Shown: piece by piece, positions 33,281 to 44,879 of the stretch
Layout of the letters: every line of letters starts with the position of its first letter
How positions within the stretch are numbered: position 1 is the stretch's first letter
Assembly: GCA_018296165.2 (NCBI GenBank)
Contig: JACKQL020000024.1
Coordinates: 558,001-622,000, forward strand
Direction: 5' to 3'
DNA: 64,000 nucleotides
DNA from: Termitomyces sp. T153
Lineage: Eukaryota; Basidiomycota; Agaricomycetes; Agaricales; Lyophyllaceae
Position numbers and translations under genes: made by a program
Notes under the pieces: generated by a model
Database searches by the model: none
The model's input: only the letters and a program-made list of their open reading frames with translations
What the model was told of the DNA's origin: nothing

Positions 33281-36200
33281 ATGGCCAGAGTGACTAGAAG
33301 CAGCGCACGACGTCCAGCGTCCTCAACGCCGACCTCAACAACGGCCACGACCGATTCATCACCCATCTTCAGTGCCCAGGTGTCGACGGCTGCCTCTGAG
33401 ACCCCTGCAACTTCTGATAGTGAAGCGTTACTTAAGAAGTCGCAAGTGACTAGGACAAGGGGAATCGCGAGGAAACGCGCTGCTTCGAGCGATTTGGACG
33501 ATTCTGAACCTGAAGAATCGGTGTCTGTCAAGCGACCGGCGTTAAAACGCAGGGCTGTCTCATCGACCTGTTATGTCGAGATAGCGACAACATCCAAAGG
33601 GAAGGGGAAAGCCAAAGTACGCAAAGTAAACGTCGTGGCCATGTGATTGAGAAGCGCTGAATATGCGTAAAAGGTATCATCCCGTCAAAACGGCAAACAG
33701 AAAAGCAAAACATTTGTTGTTCCTACACCTGCATCTTCCGATGACGAGGACATTGAGGTGGAATCAGACGCGAGCCTAGAATATAAAGAGATTGACGAGT
33801 CCGAGGGTAGTGGCTCTGAATATGTTGTCTCTGAGGAAGAAGACGAAAACGCTTTTGTAGCTAGTGACAGCGACGAAGAAGCAGTCATGCTCGCTGCCGC
33901 GGCTGAGATGTCTCTTCAAACCGCACGGTCTTACGGCGTCTCAGGTTCGGGCTCTTCCTCCAGAAACCCCACAAACAAAGTCGCTGCGCTAGCTGCTGCT
34001 GCCGCCGAACGGCGCATGAACAGAGCCAACAAGGATCTTGACGTTGATGATCATGTTTCCGGAGATGATGAAGAGTTCGACGAGTCTGGGTCTGATTCCG
34101 ATGTCCCCCTTTCTAGGAAGGGCAAGGGCAAGGGCAAGGGCAAAGGCCCTGCGAAGAAGGGCAAGAAGGCTGACCCGGCTCCTTGGCCGACTGTTCCAAG
34201 GAGACATATGACCTTGGCACAACTCCGAGCAGAGAAGAGAGAACAGCGACACAAGGCGAACGCATGGAAGAAAGAGATCAAGGCTGAGGAGCAGAAGCTC
34301 ATGCGAGAGCTGGGAAGGCGTCTTACCTATGTACGTACGCTCATCGTCTAATACCATATCCAACGTTGAGAGAGTTTTCAGGCCGAGAAATCTTCACTTG
34401 CCTTGTTGCGACACCATCCAGATCTCAAGGACGTCTGGGGTAATCTCGAGGAAACGATTCCTATCATTAAGCCTACCCAGGCTGAACAGCCGGAGAATCT
34501 CAAGCTGACTCTTTTGCCCTTCCAGCGCGAGAGCTTGTACTGGATGCGACAGCAAGAACAGGGTATTTGGCGTGGCGGAATGCTTGCAGTACGTTTTTTG
34601 TTTTCTTCAAGAATTTTTCTGACAGCTCATCTGGCCATTCAGGATGAAATGGGGCAAGTCATTTAAGGCGAGATGAGAGCTTTATTAACATGGAATCACA
34701 GAATGGGCAAGACCATCCAGATCATCAGTCTGCTTGTTTCAGACAGGGCTAAACCCAATCTTGTGGTGGCGTAAGCAATCTTGTTAGTACCTTGAGGTAG
34801 CGCTGATGGTACTCTTCCTAAGCCCCACTGTTGCAGTCATGCAATGGCGAAACGAGATAGAGACTCATACCGATGGCATGAAAGTTCTTGTTTGGCACGG
34901 TGCATCTCGAGTAACAGACCATAACGAGCTCAAGAAGTACGATGTGGTACGTACGGATGACAGCCCTGTTTATATCTGTAGGTTGAGCACCTTAACAGGT
35001 TCTTACAACCTACGCTGTGATGGAAAGGTGTGTCAACCAATATCTCGCATCGGCATCGAAACCCACATTGCCTATAGCTGCTTCCGAAAACAGCATTCGG
35101 GGTTTAAACGGAAGGGCGTAATCGTCAAAGAGAAGTCTCCCATCCATCAAATTCAATGGAATCGCATCGTGGTATGTTATTTATTCAATTTTCTCTGCTG
35201 AAAACATCTTCCTTACCTGGTTCTACTCAGCTCGACGAAGCTCACAATATCAAGGAACGATCGACGAATACTGCCAAAGCTGCGTTCGAGCTCAAGGGTA
35301 ACTACCGATGGTGCTTGTCTGGTACTCCCCTGCAGAACCGTGTGGGAGAATTGTACAGTCTTGTGCGTTTCCTTGGAGGGGATCCCTTCTCGTACTATTT
35401 CTGTATGCCTATCCATTCCTCGAAGGGAGGCATCAACAAACTCACAAAAAATGTCACCCAGGCAAGTCATGCGATTGCAAATCCCTGCACTGGAAGTTCT
35501 CCGATAAGCGTACCTGTGATGGTGCGTTTTCGTGTCATATTGAATAGTCTCTGGTTGAACATATGCATTCTTAGATTGTGGCCACACTCCGATGCAGCAT
35601 GTAAAGTGGTTGTTACTAATTCTCTGTGTACCGCCTTATATATTCCTTTCAGACTTGTTTCTGGAACAATGAGATTCTTACCCCCATTCAGAAGCATGGC
35701 ATGGTTGGCCCTGGCAAGCCTGCCTTCAAGAAACTTAGGATCCTCTTAGATAGAATGATGCTTCGCAGAACGAAGGTCAGTCAAAGCCTCAACCCTCATT
35801 TTTTATTAGTATTGACGGTCTATACAGCTTCAAAGAGCTGATGACCTGGGTTTACCACCGCGTACGGTCCTTGTTCGCAAAGACTTTTTCAGTCCGGAAG
35901 AGAAGGATCTTTATCTTTCGCTGTATACTAACGTGAAACGCCAGTTCAGCACCTTTGTTGATCAAGGAACGGTGCTCAACAGTAAGTTCACCAATACATG
36001 TCTTGAGCTGTTTCTGATCAATGTTCTAGACTATTCAAATATCTTTACCCTGTATGTCAATATCCTACCTGAAATGAATGTTTTTCTTGACCTGACTAAT
36101 ATCTTCAGCCTCACTCGACTCCGGCAAATGGCCTGCCACCCCGATCTCGTTCTACGGAGCAAAACGAACGCTCACAAGTTTACCGACCTAGATCTGGAGG

Positions 36201-37426
36201 AGGCCACCGTGTGCCGTATCTGCAACGACGTTGCGGAAGATGCCATCCAGGCTAAGTGCAGGCACATCTTCGATCGTGCGTGCATTCAACAGTATCTTGA
36301 AACTTCCGAGGAGGACACGGTATGGACTCTTCCTTCAACAACCTCCTTATGCCACGCCCTCACTGATTTCCTCAGCCCAAATGCCCAACTTGTCATCTTC
36401 CTTTGACAATCGACCTAGAAGCACCCGCTCTTGAAATCGAGGAATCCACCATCAAAGCGCGTCAAGGCATTCTCGGTCGTTTAAACCTTGAGTCGTGGAG
36501 GTCATCATCGAAGATTGAGGCACTCGTTGAGGAGTTGAGCAACTTGCGACTTCAGGATGCGACGACAAAGAGCATCGTTTTCAGTCAGTTCGTCAACTTT
36601 TTGGATTTGATCGCGTTCCGTCTCCAGAAAGCTGGCTTTAATGTTGGTACATCCAAATTTGATATTTGTCCTTCTACTCAGCTCCATCAATGAATAGATT
36701 TGTCGATTGGAAGGGACGATGAGCCCCCAGGCCCGAGACGCCACGATCAAGCACTTCAGTAAGTAGTACAAATATTCTCTCTGTGATCAAAGATTTACTA
36801 GGTGTGTTCTAGCAAATAATGTGGACGTCACAGTCTTCCTCGTCAGCTTGAAAGCCGGAGGTGTCGCCCTCAATTTGACAGAAGCGTCACGGGTGTATCT
36901 TATGGATAGTTGGTGGAATCCGGCGGTTGAATACCGTGAGTTTTTACTATCGAAAAGGTCATTACTACTAGCCTTCTGATGATGAACGTAGAGGCAATGG
37001 ATCGCATCCATCGTTTGGGCCAGCACCGGCCGGTGCAAGCCATTAAACTAATTGTAGAAGATAGCATAGAGAGTCAGATTGTTCAGGTATGGTATTTCCT
37101 AAAGTTTCGATGGAGATGGCATCTAACAGTCTTTCATGCAATATTAAGCTCCAGGAAAAGAAGTCTGCTATGGTCAATGCTACTCTGGACACAGACGACC
37201 AGGTAGGGATTACATCTATCGCGAACAGTTTATGGTTATGCTCATGTCTGCCGTTTGTGAAGGCTATGGGACGTTTGACACCTGAGGATGTAAGTCGTCA
37301 TTTACCCTTCCTTGTTGACGTTCTGACTGACTCTATCATAGCTGAGCTTCTTGTTCAGAGTAAGTTATCGCAACATCTACTGTCCGAATAAGTGCTGACA
37401 ACGTCCTTCCTTCATGATAGCTATGA
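33281..37426 (+). CDS. rad16: DNA repair protein Rad16 (SNF2 ATPase with RING)
   Basis: This is a SWI/SNF-family ATPase and RING E3 ligase subunit which, with Rad7, starts global-genome nucleotide excision repair. The ATG at 33281 has a strong context (accATGG). Order: an acidic/basic disordered N-terminus with a '[10 protein letters not shown]' run, then the SNF2 domain with '[12 protein letters not shown]', Walker A DEMGMGKT, 'LDEAHNIKE' and '[17 protein letters not shown]'. Next come the RING finger (CRIC...CRHIFDRAC...CPTC near 36210-36400) and the helicase C domain ('[13 protein letters not shown]', 'LEGTMSP', 'WWNPAVE', 'DRIHRLGQ'). Walker A is split by a GC-AG intron (34654-34701). The last exon (37421-37426) encodes only Leu and the stop, ending 'FLFRL'. 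All key motifs are intact. Confidence 0.9.
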
Positions 37427-38052
37427 AAACATATACCCTCTTCAGTTACGTTTTAGGCTTAAGGACGCGCCCGTGTCTTCCAAGTATATTACCCTGTGTA
37501 GATACATCTTGTAAACCATTATCAGCGAACAGACTTTCTCATTTGACGATCGTAATCTGCACGGTCCAAAAAAGCCGGAACTTCAAGCTTCAGGCCTCAA
37601 TCGTAGGTTGAATCATCAGTATTTATGTAACGGTGACTTCACTTCCAATATGTAGCCTTGAAACAGTCTTAAACGTGCGCGGTGCAATGATTCTCTTGGT
37701 ACATCGTTGCGGCTGACCACGAACGAAGATTCTTATTTCTACACTTGCAGTAAGTCTACGCTTTGTCAAGCAGTTCCATCATCAAAAGAATAATTCCACA
37801 TTTATATTCTCGCTTATCTCGAAATTTTTTTCATTTGACACAGTGCCGGTTATCCGGTATGTTTCATTGCGATGCGGTATGGTATTGATGGAATAGTAAT
37901 AAGATACATGTGTGTAGCAGTACTAGTAATACAAATACTTGTACATGTGTGACCTGTGATTCGAGGTTGCAAGGGCGGTGAAACAGACGTGCGCAGGGAG
38001 AGATGAAGTTCAGGTAACAGGAGGGTGTATCCAATATACGCGATGAAATTCA
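37427..38052. other. No gene seen
   Basis: This is the 3' flank of rad16 and the end of the minus-strand frame at 38053. Short open frames show nothing recognisable. CpG is normal and no repeats stand out. Confidence 0.45.
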
Positions 38053-38430
38053 TTATCGGCGTGCGCGTCGACGCCGGACACTTGAACGCTGATGAGTTGT
38101 ATATGGCCCTCCTGGAGCCGAGAGTCCCATACGAGTAAGGAGACCGTAAGGGCCATGAAAATCAGGATCGGGATGTGGGTCCAATCGTGAAAGCAAACTT
38201 GGCTGTTCTGTGGCTGCCCTTGAGTTCAAAGTTCCATCGACACGTTCCAGAAGAGTCAGAGAGCGAGGAATGCTCTCCTCATCGTGTGCGAATTGTTTCG
38301 ACCGCCCGCCATTCGACGTTAAACGATTTTCTTTGTTGCGGACACCAGTGCGGCGCCGCGTACGCACAAGAATCTCTCTTGACTCCGTTGGCGTTTTCGC
38401 ACGTCTGCCATGATAGCGGTCTGACACCAA
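38053..38430 (-). CDS. Unrecognised Arg/Ser-rich open frame
   Basis: The 125-codon open frame has no ATG near its start, so it would have to be the last exon of a spliced gene. The nearest upstream ATG in another frame (about 38413) does not join cleanly. The sequence is basic and low in hydrophobic residues, with 'VRTRRRTGVRNKENR' near the start and 'SSVRRRRARR' at the end, suggesting a nuclear or RNA/DNA-binding tail. It may belong with the next gene upstream on the same strand or be chance. No domain is recognised. Confidence 0.3.
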   Translation of the reverse strand: MVSDRYHGRRAKTPTESREILVRTRRRTGVRNKENRLTSNGGRSKQFAHDEESIPRSLTLLERVDGTLNSRAATEQPSLLSRLDPHPDPDFHGPYGLLTRMGLSAPGGPYTTHQRSSVRRRRARR

Positions 38431-38509
38431 AAATTTAGAGCTTCAGTTCTCCACGCATAAAATTACTCAGACGCGGCACATACTGAAAGTGTCTTCTGGC
38501 CGAGTATCC

Positions 38510-39054
38510 TCATCTAGGCGGCTGGAAATCATAGTGAACATCCGAAGAAGGGATATCCAAAATATAGACATACGAAGAAACCATTGCCAACAGAGGTTCG
38601 TACACATTCTTCAGAAGCGACAGTAATACATCCCACCCTTCCGTCTTGTAGAACCACCGAACCATATTCTCCATTCGTCAAGGCAGTAGGTTTTATGAAC
38701 GCAAGAACCCAGGATAAGTTCTAATGAGCGTTCACCGCCTAGAATCTGATGAACACTCTGCAAAATTGGTGAGAAGGGCAGAGAACATGAATTGATAACT
38801 TTTTTTCTCACAGCAAACTTGCTCAGAGACCCTTCCTCGAATCTTTCAAGAATGACCCTCCCAAGGACGACGCCAATGATTTCTCTGCCGGATAGTATCA
38901 ACATGCGACGTTCTTTCTCGTCCGCCTCCGATGTCTCGTACAACCGCTGTGCCCGGTAGAGATAATCGAGTGCAAAAGATGGAAACTTCAAAGCGATACG
39001 TTGCAGTGCTTTTTGGATAAAGTTGGGACTATAAGCATAGTCTGTAGATGCCAT
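38510..39054 (-). CDS. Hypothetical protein, three exons
   Basis: The ATG at 39054 starts 'MASTDYAYSPNFIQKALQRI'. Two introns with normal ends are likely: GTGAGA...TTGCAG near 38815-38763 and GTTCAT...TACAAG near 38703-38650. They join to a C-terminus reading 'WDVLLSLLKNVYEPLLAMV', with a stop at 38510-38512. The protein is about 150 residues, mostly helical in appearance, with a hydrophobic segment 'LSGREIIGVVLGRVIL'. I do not recognise the family. Exon joining is inferred. Confidence 0.45.
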
Positions 39055-40877
39055 CTGAGTCCGTTGTCGGCTGCGATAGTGTAGAAGTCTATACTTGAGA
39101 GTTGCAGAAGGAAGTTCTCTGGGTTTGAATTCTAAACCACGCCGCCACAGTCAGAAAGTTGAGGTACTCCTTATCACTTCTGGAAATGAAATCTATTTTC
39201 AAGAGAAAAAGATCAAAGAAATGTGTTATGCCATTTCCTTAGCCGTTTTTCATCATGGAAAAAGACATCTTTCATTGTCCAGAGCTTTTTTCTATGAAAA
39301 ATAGGAGCAGGAGGATCTGAGGGACATTGAGAGGCAGTGAGACTGACTGCCTGGTGGCCTGGCAGGCTGTGAGTTGCTTCTGGTTTCTGGATGAGTCTTC
39401 AGATGCTCTGCAGACCAGCTAGGCTGATTTCACCAGAATGATTCTGGATTCACTAGGAGTCTCTTGATGGAGCCACTTCTATGGGGTCTTTTATTCATGA
39501 TGGTCTCTGGAGGATTTGCCTGAAATATACACTTCCCAAGGAGGTGGAGGCAGGTCTGGCAATACTCAAGCAGCTGTTGTGGACAAGAGGATCTACTTCA
39601 CCCAGGCTGCCCCTGATGACTCTGAATGTGGTGGAGGACATGCCCAGAAGGGATGGCATTCTCTGGGGTATGAGCTGGAATATGGTGTGAGTTTTTGGTA
39701 GAGTCTTGAGGGTGGCAGGGGCCTTCTCAGGGTTCCACTGACATTACTGTAGTGCGGGGGAATTGTCTCCAGAGAATCAATCTGCAGAAGAGCAAGGACA
39801 AGGGACAGGAGTGACAGGACAGGGAGTAGGAAGTCTTTGGGGTGAGAGGAGTTGGTCCAAGCTGTATCGTTACTAAATGTACCATAGTTTTCTTGTGGTG
39901 CCCTAAATTGCATGCTTTTCTGGGTCTGCTATTCATTATAAGTGGTAAAGATACTGAAGGGGAAAAATAGAATATCAGTGATTAGGGGATAAAATTGCAT
40001 CAGTGACGTCAGGAGTTAAAATAGCAAGGGATTAAAAATAGAGAAATCAATGACATAACTGATTACTAGTAGATGATGCCAGAGATGGGTGAGGTGAGGC
40101 GGATTGGAATGATGAGGTACAGTTTCATGTTAGCAGGTGCAAGTAATCAGGGCAGAACGATTAGATAGATAAGATGGACTGATGGAGACAACTGGGGTTG
40201 TTGGGGGAATTATGGGGACAGACAAGAAGAACAGGAAGAAAGAAAAAAAAGAAAAACAGGAAGAAAGAAAAAAAGGAGTTGAATCCCTAATGGATGCATG
40301 AGATAGGGGTTAGACCTGCAACTGTCCTGGTGGTTTCTTACAGGGATCAGGAATGCTGGAAGGACTAAGGGTTTGCAGGTGTTGTCCTCTGGGCCATACC
40401 CAGCCTAGCAGATGAAATATGGGCCTTACCCCAATGAAGTTTGGAGTCAAGAATCTTGTTAACCTACAACAAGTGCCACAAAATGACATCAGATTTGGAG
40501 GCGGACAAATTTGATGACTCAGAGGCACTCGTGCTGACGCATCTCTGTGAAACATGGTCTTGGGGGAGGATGGTTGCACTGGGAATTGTGGACTGGGACA
40601 GGTCTAGATATCATCCTCACGCGGGAACAAAGTGAGTTAGAAGAGATCAGCGGGACCCTTGACTCAGAGGATAAGGACACGGATGAAAGACACCAAACAC
40701 TATGTAGTACTTGAAGAATCTAATGCTGCGGTACATAAGTCGGCAGATTTGCATGATCACATATGATGTATTTAGATATCATTTAGAATAGACAACGAGC
40801 ATCTTTATGGGAGGCATAACTTGTTGAGGCTTCCCTGGTTTCGGCGACTAGTCCATCTATAACTTGGAGCCCGAGAT
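39055..40877. other. Unassigned CpG-poor block (likely old transposon)
   Basis: From about 39300 to 40640 CpG is nearly absent, as in the transposon blocks, and the GC-rich stretches show the same TG/CA bias. No protein similarity is recognised in any frame and no terminal repeats were found. A purine-rich segment at 40225-40280 contains two copies of 'aacaggaagaaagaaaaaaa'. The flanks (39055-39300 and 40650-40877) look like ordinary intergenic DNA. Confidence 0.45.
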
Positions 40878-42524
40878 TCATGTAAACCCACTCTTTCCTT
40901 CAATCACTCCGAATGCTGGCCCAGCTTTCCCAAACATCGCTCGCAAGTCTGCGACGAGAGCTTCCGGCTCCTCAATAGCAGCAAAGTGACCGCCACTCGG
41001 TTGCTCAGATTCAAAGATCAGATTGGGCACTTTATACCAGCTGACAAAAGATTTGATGATTAGACCGATTTTGGATGAAGACATCAATATGCATATACCT
41101 TCTCGGGAGGCTGATAGCCTCGTTAGGGAAGTACGAATGCCCGAGAGGAATGGTCGTACTCTCCTGAGTGGCGAGGGCTCCTAAACCTTCTAATTTTGTT
41201 ACCTCATAGTATATCCTGAATGATGCAGCCGGCCCAGCGCGTGAGAAGTAATAGATCGAGATCCACGTCAGAACTATGGAAAGTTTTATTAGATTGTCTT
41301 CTCGTCTAGAAATCGTGAGCAAGAAAGAAGCGCACTTTCGTCGTCGGTAAAGGGTTTACCATCTTCGACTGATGCCGCAAGCTTCTCGTATATCCAAGCC
41401 AGTAGTCCAACAGGGGAGTCAGTAATACCGTAGCCGAGGGTCTGTGGGCGTGTTGATTGAATGGCGAAGTATCCGCTTCCTGTCGTGAGAAAGTCTAGGG
41501 AGCGTGCAAGGCCGGCCTTTTCGCGCTCAGTGTAGCCCAAGAACGGGAGGTATGATAGGAGGTGGGAGATGAGTAGGAGTGGGCGTTTGTGCGAAGGAGG
41601 AGCTGTTCTAGAGTTTGGATAAGGTATTTATTCGGGAATGGTCTGAATGGACTCGCATCGGGAAATTTGTGTGCCAAGCTTTGATATATTGTGGTCCATA
41701 TAATTTTGCCATTCGGCGTGTAATCTGACAAATTATAGTCAGAGTTAAGTTTGCGTGTAGAAGACGGAAAAGATTAAATACAGACGAAGAATCCCCAGTC
41801 TCCTCCTTGGGTTACTATTGGTGTAATGATACATCAACAACAGCCCGGGAGCCGAAGAAACAGGAGGAACTCACCATACTGATCATACCCCAATGCCAGC
41901 ATGAGTTTATGCGCCACCTACGAAAATCAAAAGTTAAGGAAACAGATAGATCCAGACAGGATCTAGCATACTTCTGCGTACTGGTTTAGAGCAAAGCCTT
42001 TCTTGGTAGGAGCAGTGGAAAACCCAAATCCAGGAAGACTTAATGCGACGACGTGGAAGCTCGGACATTCCTGCGGCGCATCGACGAGCAACGGCAGGAT
42101 CTTACGAACCTCGAAAAAGCATCCTGGCCCTATATACATATCCCAACTCTCAGTACGTAGCATATGCCTTCGTAATAAAAAGCAAAAAGTACTTACAACC
42201 GTGGACAAACAATAAAGGAATCGCGTGCTCAACTGCACTCCGTTTATGGACATAGTGTATATTCAGCGAGCCGAAGCCGTCCACAGGGATATCGCGCGTG
42301 AATTGAGGCAACTCCGCATTGAGAGCTGCTTCGTGTGTTGGCCAGTCGTAACCATTCTGCCAGTAGCTGACGAGACGCTTGATATCAGACAGAGGGGCAC
42401 CATATGCTGTCCCAGCATCCTCGAGCTCGTCAGGGAAGACAACAAGGCTGAGCTTTTGCTGGAGGAGCTCTAGCTGTGAGTCGGGGATAGATATACTAAA
42501 GTGGGACTCAGTCGAAGCAGACAT
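40878..42524 (-). CDS. Epoxide hydrolase, alpha/beta fold with N-terminal EHN domain
   Basis: This enzyme adds water to epoxides; the fold and order match the microsomal-type fungal enzymes. The N-terminal EHN region starts after '[20 protein letters not shown]' and includes '[19 protein letters not shown]'. The hydrolase part has the oxyanion motif HGCPG (usually HGWPG, split by an intron), the nucleophile elbow GGDWG near 41800 and the catalytic His in '[10 protein letters not shown]' close to the C-terminus. Oxyanion and lid residues appear intact across about seven exons. The stop lies at 40878-40880. It could act in detoxification together with a P450, but no link to the P450 at 17818 is shown. 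Confidence 0.85.
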
Positions 42525-43265
42525 GGTCGATGGACTGAGAGAATGAATGGGAGATGTTATGTCTGGTCACAGCACGTTTCATAAACGTCGATAGATCCCT
42601 TCAACTTACATACCCTTGTTTAGTTGTTTGTCTGATACCCGCTCCCCGCCAAGACCCGAGAATTACCCGATAGGCAGAAGCTCGTGAAAAAGAACATGTT
42701 CTTCTAACGTTCTTTAAAACTTTGATGAAGTCGAGGTGGAGTCGAGCGAATCGGATTTATGTGTTAAATAATATCCTAGAAGGTAAGCCGAAGGGTCTAT
42801 CGTTATGAAACGTGCTATATAATGGGCCCGTCGACAGTTCGCCACATTTGACTCCATGTGAATTCGACGCAAATGATTGGGTTCGTCACGAGGAAAAACT
42901 AAGTCCTTAAAAGGTTGGAGGCGGCAACAGCTTGAATGGACTGGTAATAGTCGTTACCCACCATAGCCTGCTGCTTCTATCAACCATACAACTGAATCAA
43001 TTCACTCATAAAGCCAATGCATCTGCAAGTTCGACCAAGTGATGAGAGGAAAAACCAGAGATACGATTAAGAATAACCATAAAATGGCTTATGTAGGTTT
43101 GATTGGGAGTACACACGTTTATTATGGAAAGACGAATCTGGTATAACTCCCTGCTTGAGGACTCTTTTCTTCGAAATTCCCGAGCCTCTGTGGTAGGAGG
43201 GAAATTATGCAGTACACTTGGATCAACATTAGCGTCGAGTGACATGAATATAAGATTGGACTTAC
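42525..43265. other. Intergenic; may hold the last V-ATPase exon
   Basis: 42525-43005 shows no gene and presumably contains the epoxide hydrolase promoter. On the minus strand below 43266 two possible terminal exons exist for the V-ATPase c gene: after 'ccacag' near 43187 (reads 'RLGNFEEKSPQ', stop at 43122) or after 'ttgcag' near 43025 (reads 'MHWLYE', stop near 43006). The sequence alone does not decide. Confidence 0.4.
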
Positions 43266-44079
43266 CGTCATGCTGCCGGCACTGGTATTCATGATAAGGG
43301 CAACAATAAGACCGTACAGGCCCAACACCTCAGCGAAGATGAGAATCAGGATCTACAGAGGGTAAGGATGCGGGAAACGAAAAGAGGTGGGATCCGCACC
43401 ATGCCAACGAATAGCCTCGGCTGCTGGGCAGTTCCACGAACACCAGCATCACCAACAATTCCAATAGCGAAACCTGCCGCAAGACCTGCAAGACCGACCG
43501 ACAAGCCAGCGCCGAGTTGTACAAAGCCTTTTGCAAGGGACATTGTGGTTGAAACTGTGAAGACAAATTTGCTTCAGACATCTTCGTTCGCAATAAATGA
43601 GTACTACGCACGATCTCCAGCAATGAGAACTGAAACGACTAGACCGTAGATCTGGTGACGAAGTGGAATGAGTAATTTGGAAAGGAAAGAAAGTATATAA
43701 TGAACGTACAGCAATAATACCAGCCATGATGACAGGAACAACACACTTCATCATAAGGTCTGGGCGTAGAACGGACATGGCAGAAATGCCAACGCCTGAC
43801 TTCGCAGTTCCATAACTTCAGAGATTCAGAGAGGATTGTGAGTACCAGCAGATGCATAGTTGGGCTGTAACATACCTTGCTCCTATGCCTATTCACGCAA
43901 CAGCTCATCAATAAATACGCAAGCACAAGTGCTACCAGGTACTTACAAGTAAAGACAATTGCGCTGGTGCAGCCCTAGAAGTTAGTTTTGACATTAGACC
44001 ATTTCCGACGTAGATGATAGATTCAACTCACAAGTGCACTAAAGAAGGGAGCGTATACGGGACAAAGGTCGGAAGACAT
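43266..44079 (-). CDS. vma3: V-ATPase proteolipid subunit c
   Basis: This is the 16-kDa proteolipid of the V0 rotor that carries protons across vacuolar and endosomal membranes. Four membrane helices are visible: '[20 protein letters not shown]', '[20 protein letters not shown]' (split), '[20 protein letters not shown]' and '[19 protein letters not shown]'. The fourth carries the essential Glu. The loop '[15 protein letters not shown]' is typical. The gene is cut into about eight small exons. The final exon after 'NTSAGSMT' is not resolved, so the true end lies between 43006 and 43190. It could be the c' paralogue, but length and sequence fit c best. Confidence 0.9.
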
Positions 44080-44879
44080 CGTCGAAGGGAGGTGTAGAAA
44101 GCAGAGAACAGTAATGTCAATGAAGACACGTACATGACGACTCAACCACACTGAACAACCACCGGCATTTCCCGAAGCTGACTTTGAACTAATTTCAGAA
44201 ATTCGTCTACAACACCTTTGCTTGAGACCTGAAACTACATACAGCCTTTTCGGAAAATGTTGGCAGTAGCCAAGGTTTTTCTGTTTGTCAATAAAGGTAC
44301 CATCAGATTATACTTTTGAGAATGCATAGCCACACTGCCTTCGGAACTGCAGTTAGCTGCTGTTGGCGAACAAGCAAACTCAAGTGATTTTTCCACTGAA
44401 TTTCCATGATGTATCTCTTATATGAAATACATTCCGAGCATATAAACATGCCAATAAGACCTCAATGACCTATATTCCATGAGCCGTCTTGTCCAAAGCT
44501 GGCTGGGGAGTCATAGTATCCTCAAAATTTTGACTGTTCTTAAAAAAACTTCAAAATCATGAAAAAGTGTGCAATCGACCCCTTTTGCTGAGCTTGTTGT
44601 CATCCTCAAATTTGGGAAAAAATCAACAAGAGGTTGTGCCAAAAAATTCAGAGATATGGCCTATGGTGCAGTTCACTTAGAGACCACCAATGTGTGACAA
44701 ATAATATTGCACCTCCAAAAATTGATATTTTTTATGTCTTGCCAAAATGCTCCTATCAATGAGGGGAACAAAACTCCAAGACAGATTTTTTAAAACTGAT
44801 GGAGTTATCTCTATATATTAAATATCTCATCATGCAAGTTAATTTTAATGGTTTTTGACTATTAAAATGCTTAACAATT
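44080..44879. other. V-ATPase promoter region, then transposon edge
   Basis: 44080-44500 is ordinary intergenic DNA upstream of the V-ATPase gene. After about 44590 CpG disappears and AT-rich sequence with no recognised coding begins. This is probably the 5' part of the Helitron described next. Confidence 0.4.
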
